64,000 nt of DNA from Methanolobus vulcani (GCF_006546655.1 NZ_VIAQ01000006.1:1-64000), one strand, 5' to 3'. Positions 25,778 to 35,051 are shown, numbered from the stretch's first letter. Numbers and translations: made by a program. The notes: generated by a model not told the origin, from the sequence alone.

Positions 25778-26419
25778 ATGGCAGACGAAAATATAGTAGA
25801 AACTATTGAGAAGTTATTAGCAGAATCACCTGATAGAAAATTCTCAGAGGGTGTTGAACTCGCTATTAACTTGAAGAATCTGGACATGAGTCAGCCTAAA
25901 AACCGTGTTGATGAAGAGATATTACTTCCACACGGTCTAGGTAAAGACCTCAAGATCGCAGTATTTGCGAAAGGCGAGGTAGGCCTACAGGCAAAGAGTG
26001 CTGGCGCAGACATGGTGTTCTCCGAAGAAGACCTTGCAGAGATGGCAGAAGATAAATCACGTGCAAGATCAGTTGCCAACGAGTTTGACTTCTTCGTAGC
26101 AGAAGTACAATACATGGCACAGATTGGTAAGGCACTTGGTGCTATCCTTGGTCCAAGAGGTAAGATGCCAACTCCATTGCCACCAGGAAAGAATGTAGCT
26201 GATCTTATTAACAGCGCAAGAAGCTCAATAAGAGTAAGATCAAAGGATAAGCTTACTTTCCATGTATCTGTTGGCCGTAGAAATATGGAAGTCCAGAAAC
26301 TTGCAGAGAACGTAGAAACAGTCCTTAGCAGAGTGGAAGGAGCCCTTGAAAAGGGTCACCATAACATAAGATCCATTTATGTTACAACCACGATGGGTAA
26401 ATCAGTGAAGGTGGTATGA
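25778..26419 (+). CDS. rpl1: Ribosomal protein L1
   Basis: This 213-residue protein forms the mobile L1 stalk. Visible are NLKNLDMSQPKNRVDEEILLPHGLG (about 31-55), AVFAKGEV, and the conserved LGPRGKMPTPLPPGKNVADLI segment (about 126-146), with the domain II insert between. GGGAGG precedes ATG 25778. It is co-transcribed with rplP0 (1-nt gap) and rpl12. The leader suggests autogenous control. Confidence 0.97.
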   Translation: MADENIVETIEKLLAESPDRKFSEGVELAINLKNLDMSQPKNRVDEEILLPHGLGKDLKIAVFAKGEVGLQAKSAGADMVFSEEDLAEMAEDKSRARSVANEFDFFVAEVQYMAQIGKALGAILGPRGKMPTPLPPGKNVADLINSARSSIRVRSKDKLTFHVSVGRRNMEVQKLAENVETVLSRVEGALEKGHHNIRSIYVTTTMGKSVKVV

Positions 26420-26420
26420 T

Positions 26421-27446
26421 ATGGCCGATGAACACCACACAAGCCACATCCCACAGTGGAAAATGGATGAAGTTGAGGCAATCAAGGAACTCATCAAAGA
26501 ATACCCGATCATGGGTGTCATTGGTATTGGTGGAATTCCAGCAAAACAGCTTCAGAAGATGAGAAAGGACCTTAAAGGTAAGGCTGTTTTGAAAGTCTCA
26601 AGGAACACTCTTATCAAAAGAGCACTTGAGCAGTCCAGTGAAGTAAAGGAAATGGAAGAGTACGTAGACGTACAGACCGCCCTTGTATTCACAGAACAGA
26701 ACCCATTCAAACTGTTCAAGACACTGGAAAAGAGCAAGAGCCCATCCCCAATCAAGGCAGGTGCTATTGCACCTCGTGACATTATCGTCGAAAAGGGACC
26801 AACATCATTCCCACCAGGCCCAATACTCGGAGATATGCAGGCAGCAGGAATTCCTGCAGCTATCGACGGTGGCAAGGTGGTAATCAGAGAGACAAAAGCC
26901 GTAGCAAAGGAAGGCGAAGCAGTTTCACAGAAACTCGCTGCGATGCTTACAAGACTTGAGATCTACCCAATGGAAGTAGGTCTTGACCTTAGAGCAGCCT
27001 TTGAGAACGGAATGATCTTCACACCAGATGTACTGGCCATCGACGAAGACAAATACTTCTCAGACATTGTTCTGGCTGCACAGCAGGCATTCAACACATC
27101 CGTGTTTGCAGCATACCCAACTGGAGAAAACATCAAGACACTCATTGCAAAAGCAACAACAGAGTCACGCAACCTTGGTGTCAACGCAGTGGTACTGGAA
27201 CCAGGCATTGTCGATATGCTTCTTGGAAAAGCACAGTCCGAAATGCTTTCAGTAGCATCTATTGCATCTGCTAACAATGAAGAAGCAGTTGACGACGAAC
27301 TGAAGGAAGCTCTCGGTGCAGCAGCAAGCGCAGCAGCAACTGTTGTAACAGAAACTGTAGAAGCAGAAGAAGAGAAGGAAGAAGAACAGGAAGAAGAGTC
27401 ATCTGAAGAAGACGGCATGGCCGGACTTGGAGCACTCTTTGGATAA
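26421..27446 (+). CDS. rplP0: Ribosomal protein P0 (L10)
   Basis: This 341-residue acidic stalk base binds 23S rRNA and carries L12 dimers. N-terminal IPQWKMDEVEAIKELIKEYPIMGVIGIGGIPAKQLQ matches archaeal P0, followed by RNTLIKRALEQ, and the insertion domain (GPTSFPPGPILGDMQ). The tail is Glu-rich and ends [15 protein letters not shown], the motif shared with L12 that contacts elongation factors. The gene begins 1 nt after rpl1 with GGTGG upstream. Confidence 0.97.
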   Translation: MADEHHTSHIPQWKMDEVEAIKELIKEYPIMGVIGIGGIPAKQLQKMRKDLKGKAVLKVSRNTLIKRALEQSSEVKEMEEYVDVQTALVFTEQNPFKLFKTLEKSKSPSPIKAGAIAPRDIIVEKGPTSFPPGPILGDMQAAGIPAAIDGGKVVIRETKAVAKEGEAVSQKLAAMLTRLEIYPMEVGLDLRAAFENGMIFTPDVLAIDEDKYFSDIVLAAQQAFNTSVFAAYPTGENIKTLIAKATTESRNLGVNAVVLEPGIVDMLLGKAQSEMLSVASIASANNEEAVDDELKEALGAAASAAATVVTETVEAEEEKEEEQEEESSEEDGMAGLGALFG

Positions 27447-27499
27447 TCTAAATTAACAACTACATAACTTACATTGATATAAATAAAAGGTGATTTCAC

Positions 27500-27811
27500 A
27501 TGGAATACATATATGCAGCACTTTTACTCTACAAAGCAGGTAAAGACATTACAGAAGAAGCAGTAACAGCAGTACTTCAGGCAGCAGGCGTTGAAGTAAA
27601 CGACGCACGTGCAAAGGCACTTGTCGCAGCTCTTGATGGCGTAGACATCGAGGAAGCAATGGCAACCGCAGCAGTAGCAGCAGCACCTGCAGCAGGCGCA
27701 GCTCCAGCAGCAGCTGAAGCAGCTCCAGCAGAAGAAGAGGCAGCAGCTGAAGAAGAAGATGATGCAGCAGAAGAGAGCGGCATGGCTGGTCTCGGAGCAC
27801 TCTTCGGATAA
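27500..27811 (+). CDS. rpl12: Ribosomal protein L12 (P1-type)
   Basis: This 103-residue P1-type stalk protein has an N-terminal dimerisation domain ([22 protein letters not shown], about 1-22), an Ala-rich hinge ([19 protein letters not shown]) and the C-terminal [13 protein letters not shown] factor-binding tail, identical in its last ten residues to P0. It is the last gene of the unit; a strong terminator follows 12 nt later. GGTGATTTCAC precedes ATG 27500. Confidence 0.97.
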   Translation: MEYIYAALLLYKAGKDITEEAVTAVLQAAGVEVNDARAKALVAALDGVDIEEAMATAAVAAAPAAGAAPAAAEAAPAEEEAAAEEEDDAAEESGMAGLGALFG

Positions 27812-27823
27812 ACAAACTACTTC

Positions 27824-27858
27824 TTGTCCGCCTTTGTGCGGACAAAACTTTCTTTTTT
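27824..27858 (+). terminator. Terminator of the rpl1-rplP0-rpl12 operon
   Basis: TTGTCCGC (27824-27831) and GCGGACAA (27838-27845) form a perfect 8-bp stem with a 6-nt loop, followed by a T-rich tract (ctttctttttt, 27848-27858). It lies between the convergent rpl12 and methyltransferase genes. Confidence 0.8.
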
Positions 27859-28519
27859 AATCAGCTTTCCTGAAAAGCTGGCACTTTACATAGGATTTGA
27901 TATATACTTCTTTTTCAAGAATCAGATTATTTTCCCGACAAATATCAGGATAATGATTGTTCCAGCTTTCAGCTGTTTCCTTGAACATAAAGAAAGGAAG
28001 CATCATCACTGTATCCAGACCAAGAATTGGTTTTGCACAATCTACAATTGCAAAAAACCCTTTGTTCTTTAGTACACGAGAAACTTCTTTGATAGCACCT
28101 CTTCTCACATCGGATGTTGTCTCACAAAACGCCACTGATGTAACTACAAGATCAAATGATCCGTTGCTGAAAGGCAACAAATCCATTGAGCCTTTATAAA
28201 GATTCAAAGAAGTATCCAACCTTAACCCTTTTATGGCTGCATAACCCAGCTGATTATCCGACAGGTCAACCCCGTGGATTTCCACATCTCTTCCAAAATG
28301 TCTGGAAATTGCAATACCAACTGACTCGGTACCACAGCCAAGATCCAGGACAGACATCCCTTTTTCAAGTGGCAAAATTTCAGCTACCTGATGGTAATAC
28401 GCATCACCAAAACCAAGGATTGTTGCAAAAAAATCATAGTGCTTCCCACCAAATAACCACCCGAAATTATTCCCTTTTATGTGATTAATCTCCTCCAGCC
28501 CCTTTAAGATTATAATCAA
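27857..28519 (-). CDS. Class I SAM-dependent methyltransferase
   Basis: This 220-residue protein has the Rossmann-type SAM-binding core: motif I VLDLGCGTESVGIAI (about 57-71), acidic motif II IHGVDLSDNQ (about 81-90), motif III MDLLPFSNGSFDLVV (about 112-126), and post-motif KEVSRVLKNKGFFAIVD. It resembles the UbiE/small-molecule methyltransferase group; the substrate is unknown. Motif I has Glu-Ser where most have Gly-x. The start is TTG 28519; a stop lies three codons upstream in frame and no ATG or GTG exists, and a more internal start cannot be excluded. It converges on rpl12. Confidence 0.75.
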   Translation of the reverse strand: MIIILKGLEEINHIKGNNFGWLFGGKHYDFFATILGFGDAYYHQVAEILPLEKGMSVLDLGCGTESVGIAISRHFGRDVEIHGVDLSDNQLGYAAIKGLRLDTSLNLYKGSMDLLPFSNGSFDLVVTSVAFCETTSDVRRGAIKEVSRVLKNKGFFAIVDCAKPILGLDTVMMLPFFMFKETAESWNNHYPDICRENNLILEKEVYIKSYVKCQLFRKAD

Positions 28520-28619
28520 GAGAAACTAATGAACTCTTACCCCTCTAATATGTAGTATGAAACTAAACATAAATAAAATTTACAACCATTAAATCATAAA
28601 AAATAAAGATGAACATACA

Positions 28620-30251
28620 TTAAGAACTTTTCACAAACATAACTGCAAACAGGAATATAGCACTCATAAATCCCATAATACCCATTAATGGCAGGTAGCC
28701 TTCACCACTAATCGCAAAGTATGAAGATGCAAGAAGAATGCCAAGAAGGAAAGTGTATTTGGAAATAGAATCAATTGTCCTGTACTTCCTGATCTCATCG
28801 GTCTTCTTTTCAAATCTCTCTATCTTGTATCCCCTGATGGTTTCAATAACATCATTCACACCCTGTGGAAGTTCCTTGATGATTTCCAGATACCTGTCAC
28901 CTTCAAGCTGCAGATACTCGAAAGCCTCAAATGGCGAATAGCGCTTCATCAAAACCTTGATAATTACAGGTTTTGCATTTTCCAGAAGGTTGAATTTAGG
29001 ATCAAGTTCAAGACAGTTTGCTTCAATCAATATAAGCGCCCTCTCAAGAGTTGAGAATTCACTTGGAAGAGAAAGATCGTATTTTAGGGCAAGGGTGGCA
29101 TAGTTATCGCTCTGGCGTTCACCGGATGAATAATTCTGCTTTGAGATGATGTCATCAAGGTCCAGTTTGAAACGGCGCACATTGATATCTTCCTTGTTTA
29201 CCCCCGTAATCTTCATGAATGATTCAAAAACAACATCCAGTCTCTGCTTATATATCCCATAGAAAAGATTCAGCATATTGCGGCGCAGTTCATCATCAAT
29301 TATACCGACTGCTCCAAAGTCAATATATGCAATACCATTTTCCTGAAGGATTATGTTGGAACTATGGGGATCTGCATGGTAAAATCCATCGATATAGACC
29401 TGCTTCAGGTAGCTCTTACTGATAATATCTGCATACCATTTCTTCTTTTCAGGAGTGACTCCTGAAAGCTTCCTGATGGTTACACCTTCCATGTAATCCA
29501 TAACAAGAACATTCTCATTTGAATACTCGTCAAAAATATACGGAACATGAACTTCCTCCACATCTGCAAAGTTCGCTTCAAAACGCTTGATGTTCCTTGC
29601 CTCATTACTAAGGTCAAGCTCACGGTTTAAGAGTTCTCTGAACTCAAAAAGGAAAGCAGCGATATCGAAATTCTTGCCCAGTCCGATAATTCTTACGATT
29701 AGAGGCTTAAGATCATCAAGTATTGCAAGATCAAGATTTATTGTCTCGACCAGTTTTGGTCTTGTTATCTTAACAGCAACCCTTTTACCATCAAGTTTTG
29801 CTTCATAGACCTGGGCGATGGAAGCACATGCAATAGGTTCAGTATTGAATTCATCAAAAATACTCAGAACATCAAAATTAGATAGTTCCGTGCCTTCATT
29901 GGTTTCAGTCCCGTCAATGCTGCAACTGAAACCTTCGAATGCCACCTTCATTTCATCGAATCCAAGAGGATTGACATTATCCTGAAGATTTCCCAGTTCC
30001 TCCACATAGATCGCAGGAACAATATCAGGTCTTTTACTAAGGATCTGTCCCAGTTTTATGAACGTGGGACCTAGCTCTTCAAGAGCTTTCCTTAGATTTA
30101 CGGCTTTCTCCCTGTTCCTGGTGTCCAATGCGCAGGGATTTTTCCTGTTGGAAACATAATACTGGTTCACTTCGCTGTAAACAAGACTGAAAAGATTGTA
30201 CTTTGAAAATACCCTGAAAATAGTAATGTATCTGCGTATCTTCCTGAACAT
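28620..30251 (-). CDS. AarF/UbiB (ABC1/ADCK) family kinase-like protein
   Basis: This 543-residue protein has the atypical kinase fold of the UbiB/ADCK family. Signature segments are KALEELGPTFIKLGQILSKRPDIVP (about 53-77; the KxGQ motif), ASIAQVYEAKLDGKRVAVKITRP (about 137-159), NVLVMDYMEGVTIRKL, and the catalytic YHADPHSSNIIL with IDFGAVG. Two hydrophobic segments end the protein (TFLLGILLASSYFAI, LMGIMGFMSAIFLFAVM), consistent with membrane location. In bacteria and mitochondria the family supports quinone synthesis; methanogens such as these use methanophenazine, so a lipid role is an inference. The frame is open to 30356 but ATG 30251 (MFRKIRRY) gives the family N-terminus, and I choose it. 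It is divergent from the cobalt ATPase gene. Confidence 0.82.
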   Translation of the reverse strand: MFRKIRRYITIFRVFSKYNLFSLVYSEVNQYYVSNRKNPCALDTRNREKAVNLRKALEELGPTFIKLGQILSKRPDIVPAIYVEELGNLQDNVNPLGFDEMKVAFEGFSCSIDGTETNEGTELSNFDVLSIFDEFNTEPIACASIAQVYEAKLDGKRVAVKITRPKLVETINLDLAILDDLKPLIVRIIGLGKNFDIAAFLFEFRELLNRELDLSNEARNIKRFEANFADVEEVHVPYIFDEYSNENVLVMDYMEGVTIRKLSGVTPEKKKWYADIISKSYLKQVYIDGFYHADPHSSNIILQENGIAYIDFGAVGIIDDELRRNMLNLFYGIYKQRLDVVFESFMKITGVNKEDINVRRFKLDLDDIISKQNYSSGERQSDNYATLALKYDLSLPSEFSTLERALILIEANCLELDPKFNLLENAKPVIIKVLMKRYSPFEAFEYLQLEGDRYLEIIKELPQGVNDVIETIRGYKIERFEKKTDEIRKYRTIDSISKYTFLLGILLASSYFAISGEGYLPLMGIMGFMSAIFLFAVMFVKSS

Positions 30252-30400
30252 CAGTATTATGTTTGTGTTGTTAGTAGATATAGATTGGTACCACCATAAT
30301 AATTCTTCATGTCTTACAAAAAAGAAGCAATAGATATCCTGAAGGAAAAGACACATTTAAAATAAAAAAATACTGCGATTTGGTAACACCAAACAAGTAT

Positions 30401-30457
30401 TTATAACAGGATTCTTAAGTAGAATGGAAAAAGCTCCCTGTCAAAAACAGGCTTTTT
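30401..30457 (+). promoter_or_regulatory. cbiO1 promoter and leader hairpin
   Basis: GTATTTATAACAGG at about 30398-30411 holds a TATA box; transcription should start near 30428. There the sequence AAAAAG (30428-30433) pairs with CTTTTT (30452-30457), and inside it CCTGT (30437-30441) pairs with ACAGG (30447-30451). The mRNA would begin with this hairpin, followed by about 25 nt to ATG 30485. It could stabilise or attenuate the message. It is not a known riboswitch class that I recognise. Confidence 0.45.
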
Positions 30458-30484
30458 GGCCGGTTGTAAATCAGCGTGACTATA

Positions 30485-31327
30485 ATGACCGAAAAACCTA
30501 TCATTCAATTAAAAGGAGTATCCTATTTTTACGCAAGCAGCGAGACAAAAGCTCTTGATAATATTGATCTTGACTTTTATCCCGGAGAAAAGATAGCAAT
30601 TCTCGGAGCAAACGGAGCTGGCAAATCTACTCTTTTCAGACATCTCAACGGCATATTGAAACCTGCTGCAGGAGAAGTTCTTGTGAAAGGAGAAAACATT
30701 TCTAAGAAAAATATCAGGACGGTGCGCCAGACTGTAGGAATAGTTTTCCAGAATCCTGACGACCAGATTCTTGCACCTACAATTGAACAGGACATTGCTT
30801 TTGGACCCATAAACATGGGTCTTGATGAGGAAGAGGTTGAGAGAAGGGTAAAGAAAGCCCTGGAACTGGTAAACCTTTCCGGTTTTGAGGAAAGATCGCC
30901 CCATCACCTTAGTGGAGGGCAAAAAAAACTCGTGGCTATTGCAGGGGTACTTGCAATGCAACCGGAAGTGGTTGTACTTGACGAACCAACAGCAGGACTT
31001 GACCCCCAGAGTGCCGAAAACATCATGAAGATCATCGATGGCATGAACAAGGAATTCGGCATAACTATTATCCTTTCAACCCACGATGTTGACATTGTGC
31101 CTCTTTTTGCAGATAGGGTATATGTCATGCATCACGGAAGGATAGAAGCCAACGGGACTGCAAAAGAGATATTCAAAAATCATCAGTTGCTTAAAAATGC
31201 ACATCTAAGGATGCCACGCATTGCAGAAGTATTTGAGCTACTTCAGGAATCCGGTTTTGATGCTGATATAAAAATCACACCACCGGATGCAAGAGACGAA
31301 GTAATCCGACTCATAAATGAGAAATAA
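30485..31327 (+). CDS. cbiO: ECF transporter ATPase for cobalt/nickel
   Basis: This 280-residue ABC ATPase energises an energy-coupling factor transporter. Motifs: Walker A GANGAGKST (about 39-47), Q-loop VFQNPDDQI (about 87-95), signature LSGGQKKLVAIAG (about 142-154), Walker B VVVLDEPTAGLDP and switch STHDVD. The C-terminal 60 residues form the extra ECF/CbiO domain. ATG 30485 has GTGA six bases before it; a GTG nine bases upstream is the longer alternative. cbiQ follows 11 nt later. The membrane subunits cbiM and a PDGLE protein lie just beyond on the opposite strand, so this set is split over two convergent transcripts. Confidence 0.93.
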   Translation: MTEKPIIQLKGVSYFYASSETKALDNIDLDFYPGEKIAILGANGAGKSTLFRHLNGILKPAAGEVLVKGENISKKNIRTVRQTVGIVFQNPDDQILAPTIEQDIAFGPINMGLDEEEVERRVKKALELVNLSGFEERSPHHLSGGQKKLVAIAGVLAMQPEVVVLDEPTAGLDPQSAENIMKIIDGMNKEFGITIILSTHDVDIVPLFADRVYVMHHGRIEANGTAKEIFKNHQLLKNAHLRMPRIAEVFELLQESGFDADIKITPPDARDEVIRLINEK

Positions 31328-31338
31328 AAGGCCTGCCC

Positions 31339-32145
31339 ATGAAGATCACACTTAATGATATTGAAAGGGAAGCATACAGGGACAGCCCGGTCCACAGGCT
31401 TGATGGAAGAGTAAAGATACTTACAACACTTGCCATTATCATTTTTGCCGTCAGCCTCCCGCGCATGGACGAGGCTAATTTCACAAAGCTTGCAATCCTA
31501 GAAATTTATCTTATTCTCCTGATGGCAGTTGCAAGACTTAACCCGCTCTACACCCTCATGAGATTTCTCTCAATATTGCCATTCGGGGTTACTATTGTCC
31601 TGATTCAGCCTTTTGTCAGGCAGCCTTTTATTGAAACATTCACCGTCTATCCGGTAGAACTTCCACTTGGAATAACTGTGACATATGAAGGTATAACATT
31701 TGGTCTCATACTACTTGCCAAGTACATTGTCTGCATTACGGCCATTGTCCTCATGTCATCCACAATGAAGATGAACGACATGGTCAGCTCTGCAAGAAGA
31801 CTTGGAATGCCGGCAGAATTCACACTTATCCTGTCAATGATGGTAAGGTACCTTTTCGTATTCTGGATAATTCTCAAACGCATAAGGGTTGCGCAGAAAA
31901 CACGTCTGTTCTACCTGTGGAATAAAGACGTGCCACGCAGATGGATTCTTGAGCAAGTCGCACATACCATCAGTTCTTTGTTCATTCGTTCTTATGAACA
32001 GGGAGAGCGCACCTACATCAGTATGCTATGCAGAGGATATTCCAGTGCCAATAAAATATACGTTCACAAAGACAAAATAAAAATAAGCGATATATTGTTT
32101 TCGATATTAACAATTGGAACAATGATCATGGCTTTTGCAGCCTGA
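31339..32145 (+). CDS. cbiQ: ECF transporter transmembrane protein CbiQ
   Basis: This 268-residue T component connects substrate protein to ATPases. Membrane segments include LTTLAIIIFAVSL, FLSILPFGVTIVLI and DILFSILTIGTMIMAFA. The coupling motif of the family is visible as SARRLGMPAEFTLI (about 153-166), and RSYEQGERTYISMLCRGY (about 218-235) holds the second conserved Ala/Cys-Arg-Gly element. RBS and ATG at 31339 follow cbiO by 11 nt. The downstream convergent terminator ends both this and the PDGLE gene. Confidence 0.92.
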   Translation: MKITLNDIEREAYRDSPVHRLDGRVKILTTLAIIIFAVSLPRMDEANFTKLAILEIYLILLMAVARLNPLYTLMRFLSILPFGVTIVLIQPFVRQPFIETFTVYPVELPLGITVTYEGITFGLILLAKYIVCITAIVLMSSTMKMNDMVSSARRLGMPAEFTLILSMMVRYLFVFWIILKRIRVAQKTRLFYLWNKDVPRRWILEQVAHTISSLFIRSYEQGERTYISMLCRGYSSANKIYVHKDKIKISDILFSILTIGTMIMAFAA

Positions 32146-32167
32146 AATGGAAATTAAAAAAGAGAAA

Positions 32168-32190
32168 GAAAAAGAATTTAGTTCTTTTTC
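32168..32190. terminator. Bidirectional terminator hairpin
   Basis: GAAAAAGAA (32168-32176) and TTCTTTTTC (32182-32190) form a 9-bp stem with loop TTTAG. It lies between convergent cbiQ and the PDGLE gene and its arms are A- and T-rich on both strands, so it can terminate in both directions; it overlaps the last codons of the PDGLE gene. Confidence 0.55.
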
Positions 32191-32492
32191 GCTGCTTTTC
32201 CTAATACAAAACTGATACCAAGTACAAGAATGGTACCTGCAACAACTGCAGCTACCTCACCCATCTTGCCCTGTCCCTCAATTGCATAATCGGGCATTGG
32301 AGACTCTACAAAAGGAGCAGATTCTTCCATAGTAGAGTATGTGACTTCATCGATTAAGCCTCCTGCTGCGCTTTCAAGACCATCCGGGTCTGAAGATGCA
32401 AGGAAAGGAGCTGCAATGGCAATCAGTAAAGCAATTACAATTCCCGCATAAAGGAATTTCATGTTCATATTGGAATTTGCTGTCACACTCAT
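32178..32492 (-). CDS. PDGLE-domain small membrane protein (NikN/CbiN-like)
   Basis: This 104-residue protein has two membrane helices: FLYAGIVIALLIAIAAPFLA near the N-terminus and VAAVVAGTILVLGISFVLG at the C-terminus, with SSDPDGLESAAGG (about 33-45) between them on the outside. The PDGLE motif defines the small accessory subunit of nickel/cobalt ECF transporters (NikN or CbiN type). Its ATG overlaps the cbiM stop (ATGA), so the two are translated together. The remainder of the loop is acidic and could help bring metal to CbiM. Confidence 0.85.
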   Translation of the reverse strand: MSVTANSNMNMKFLYAGIVIALLIAIAAPFLASSDPDGLESAAGGLIDEVTYSTMEESAPFVESPMPDYAIEGQGKMGEVAAVVAGTILVLGISFVLGKAAKKN

Positions 32493-33139
32493 GCCCTCAC
32501 ACCTTTGGCCTTTGTAACTGATGAATCAAGCAAATCCGGTCTTGACTTTTCAATTGCTGTGATCACAATTGCTGTAATAAGTCCTTCACCGATAATACCG
32601 ATTATCAGGTGATATAGACCCATTGTTGCAAGTCCCGCTACAAGAGGGAACGTGCCTGCAATTGCCATTTCCACAGAACATACAAGTGCGGAAACAAGAA
32701 GACCGATCCATGCGCCGACAAAAGCTGCAGCTTTTATATCTACCTTACTCTTCAGAGCTGCAAACAGATAGTAGCCCACAAAGCCAGAGACAACACCCAT
32801 GTTAAAGATGTTTGCACCCATTGTTGTGATGCCCCCATCACCAAAGACAAAACCCTGAACCAGAAGCACAAGTGTAAGTACAAGAACACCTGCAAACGGA
32901 CTTCCAAATATAATGGAAACAAGGACAGCACCGACCATGTGGCCGCTGGTACCCATTCCGATTGGAATGTTCAATGCCTGTATAGCAAATATACCTGCTG
33001 CAAGAGCAGCAAGAATTGGTATTTTCATATCATCAAGTTCTTTACGAGCCCATTTAAGGGACATAAATACAAAAGGCAGGGCAATCACCCAGTAGACAAT
33101 TGCCTGTCCCATTGGTATAAAGGAATCTGGAATGTGCAT
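32489..33139 (-). CDS. cbiM: ECF substrate-binding component CbiM/NikM (first set)
   Basis: This 216-residue S component binds cobalt or nickel. The N-terminus MHIPDSFIPMGQ carries the metal ligands Met1 and His2, and His67 sits in GTSGHMVGA, the third ligand known from NikM structures. Six to seven membrane segments follow. Most relatives read MHIPDG; here it is MHIPDS. ATG is at 33139 after AGGATTTATA. It is co-translated with the PDGLE gene and complements cbiO-cbiQ converging from the left. Whether it prefers Ni or Co cannot be read. Confidence 0.92.
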   Translation of the reverse strand: MHIPDSFIPMGQAIVYWVIALPFVFMSLKWARKELDDMKIPILAALAAGIFAIQALNIPIGMGTSGHMVGAVLVSIIFGSPFAGVLVLTLVLLVQGFVFGDGGITTMGANIFNMGVVSGFVGYYLFAALKSKVDIKAAAFVGAWIGLLVSALVCSVEMAIAGTFPLVAGLATMGLYHLIIGIIGEGLITAIVITAIEKSRPDLLDSSVTKAKGVRA

Positions 33140-33366
33140 TATAAATCCTCATTAAATTGTAATTAATAATAACAAGAATGTTGAAATTATTAACACGCGT
33201 GAATATACAATAAGGAGTACATAAACATAACGAGTTAACACTGTGAAAAATATTATTACACAACTGGAACTGTTGAAAATCAAATAATATAAGAAAGAAA
33301 ATAATAGAATGATAAAAGGAAAAGAAGAAATGTAAATGATATTGTTGATTTTATCAAAATCCAATA

Positions 33367-34275
33367 TCAATGCCTGTAACTCGCTATTATTTCATTCACC
33401 AGAGAATGAGTGTTTTCATCTACCGTGAGATACAATTCCCCTTCAAGTGACTCGATCATTTTTGTCATTACTGTGACAGATTCATCTATCGACATAGGAG
33501 TCTGGCTGCAATCTGCACCAAAACACCTCATGATCTTAAAGAACTTGAACAGGTCAGGAGCATCCAGATTGTTCTCTTTTACAAGAACCGGATCTGAAAA
33601 TATATCTCTTGGAGTTCCCTCAGCTACTATTGTCCTGTTCAGGACATAAACCCTGTCTGCAAGATCTGCAAGTGCATTTACATCATGCATTGCTATTACG
33701 GTGGTGACACCTTCGTTCCTGTTCAGGTCATTGATCACTCTGATCAGATCAGCCTTGCTTTTCGGATCAAGGTTCGCCGTAGGTTCATCGAGTATAAGGA
33801 CCCTTGGTTCCATAGAAAGCACTGCTGCAAGAGCGGCTTTTTTCTTCTGTCCGAAACTCATGTGATGAGGAACTCTTTCCTCGAATCCTTCAAGACCGAC
33901 AGTTGCAAGAGCTTTTTTAACCCTTCTGCCCACTTCCTCCTCACTAAGTCCCATGTTCAGAGGACCAAATGCCACATCATCATAAACCGTTGACATGAAT
34001 AACTGATCGTCAGGCTCGGCAAACACAACCCCTACCTCCTTTATTCTGTCCTCGACTTTCATGTCTCCGATGCTACTACCGAATATTTTTACATTACCAT
34101 CATCGGAACGGATAATACCGTTAAGATGAAGGAAAAGAGTTGTCTTTCCGGCACCATTCGGACCCATGATGACAATCTTCTCACCCTGCTCTACCTCAAT
34201 ATTGACATCATCCAGTGCTTTTGTGCCATCAGGATAAGAATAATTCAAACTAGTAATACTTATAGCTTTTTTCAT
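33367..34275 (-). CDS. cbiO: ECF transporter ATPase for nickel/cobalt (second set)
   Basis: This 302-residue ATPase is the last gene of the cbiM-nikL-cbiQ-cbiO set. Motifs: Walker A GPNGAGKTT (about 38-46), VFAEPDDQLFMST Q-loop, signature MSFGQKKKAALAA (the usual SGG is SFG), Walker B VLILDEPTANLDP and MHDVNALAD. Start ATG overlaps the cbiQ stop. It is about half identical to the first CbiO by eye. The C-terminal domain (PDLFKFFKIMRCFGADC onward) is as in other ECF ATPases for metals. The SFGQ form is typical of CbiO. Confidence 0.92.
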   Translation of the reverse strand: MKKAISITSLNYSYPDGTKALDDVNIEVEQGEKIVIMGPNGAGKTTLFLHLNGIIRSDDGNVKIFGSSIGDMKVEDRIKEVGVVFAEPDDQLFMSTVYDDVAFGPLNMGLSEEEVGRRVKKALATVGLEGFEERVPHHMSFGQKKKAALAAVLSMEPRVLILDEPTANLDPKSKADLIRVINDLNRNEGVTTVIAMHDVNALADLADRVYVLNRTIVAEGTPRDIFSDPVLVKENNLDAPDLFKFFKIMRCFGADCSQTPMSIDESVTVMTKMIESLEGELYLTVDENTHSLVNEIIASYRH

Positions 34276-35036
34276 AATAATGACATCTCATACATTTTGA
34301 ATATCAAAGCAATACCTACCAGAAACGCCACCAGACAATAATCTGTCATCTGCATTTTAAATTTTACAATGGTTCTGGATTCTCCTGTATAACCTTTTGA
34401 GGACATAGAATGATGGACACGTTCAGCTCGTTCACAACTCCTGACAAGAAGCATACCAACTATATTACCTACGACTGAAAGAGAATGTTTATTTGCTTTT
34501 AACTTAAAGCCTTTGGAAGTCATTGCGGTCCACATACTAATGAATTCATCAATGAAGACAAAAACATACCTGTAAGAGAACATCAATGTCTGAACCAGGG
34601 GAGCAGGCACCTTCAACGAGTAGAGTGATTTCATCGTTACATCCATTTTTGTTGTTCCGAGCATGGTTAAAGCAAACATTATTGAAGTTGCTGCCCTGAC
34701 AAATACCAGGATACCATAATAGACACCCTCATAAGTTATGTTCAAACCATAAATAGAAAATAATACATTGCCTTCCACGGCAAATGGCATTATTACCAAA
34801 AAAGGGAAGACAAAGATCAAACCGGGTTTCATTCTGTCGAACATAAATCCCAGAGGAATCTTTGACAAAAGCAAAATGAAGAAAGAAAATAACAGGGTTA
34901 AAAATGCAACCCCGAGGTTTTCTATAAAAACAAATGAAAAAATAAGCAGGGTGAAAGTAATTATTTTAGCCCTTGGATCAAAACGATGAATCACAGAATC
35001 AAGTTCTGCGTATTTGTCGATCTCAGGATACTTCAT
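34272..35036 (-). CDS. cbiQ: ECF transporter transmembrane protein CbiQ (second set)
   Basis: This 254-residue T component has five membrane segments (FTLLIFSFVFIENL, LTLLFSFFILLL, FVFPFLVIMPFAV, YGILVFVRAATSIMFALTML and the C-terminal YCLVAFLVGIALIF). Coupling elements are SLYSLKVPAPLVQT (about 136-149) and RSCERAERVHHSMSSKGY (about 204-221). The start ATG at 35036 lies 15 nt after the NikL-like gene. The stop overlaps cbiO. Confidence 0.9.
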   Translation of the reverse strand: MKYPEIDKYAELDSVIHRFDPRAKIITFTLLIFSFVFIENLGVAFLTLLFSFFILLLSKIPLGFMFDRMKPGLIFVFPFLVIMPFAVEGNVLFSIYGLNITYEGVYYGILVFVRAATSIMFALTMLGTTKMDVTMKSLYSLKVPAPLVQTLMFSYRYVFVFIDEFISMWTAMTSKGFKLKANKHSLSVVGNIVGMLLVRSCERAERVHHSMSSKGYTGESRTIVKFKMQMTDYCLVAFLVGIALIFKMYEMSLL

Positions 35037-35051
35037 CCTACTTACGCCTCT

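Noticed and set aside
27549-27845. Leu-rich 98-codon frame opposite rpl12
   Set aside because: It is the antisense of the Ala/Glu-rich hinge of L12, a composition artefact.
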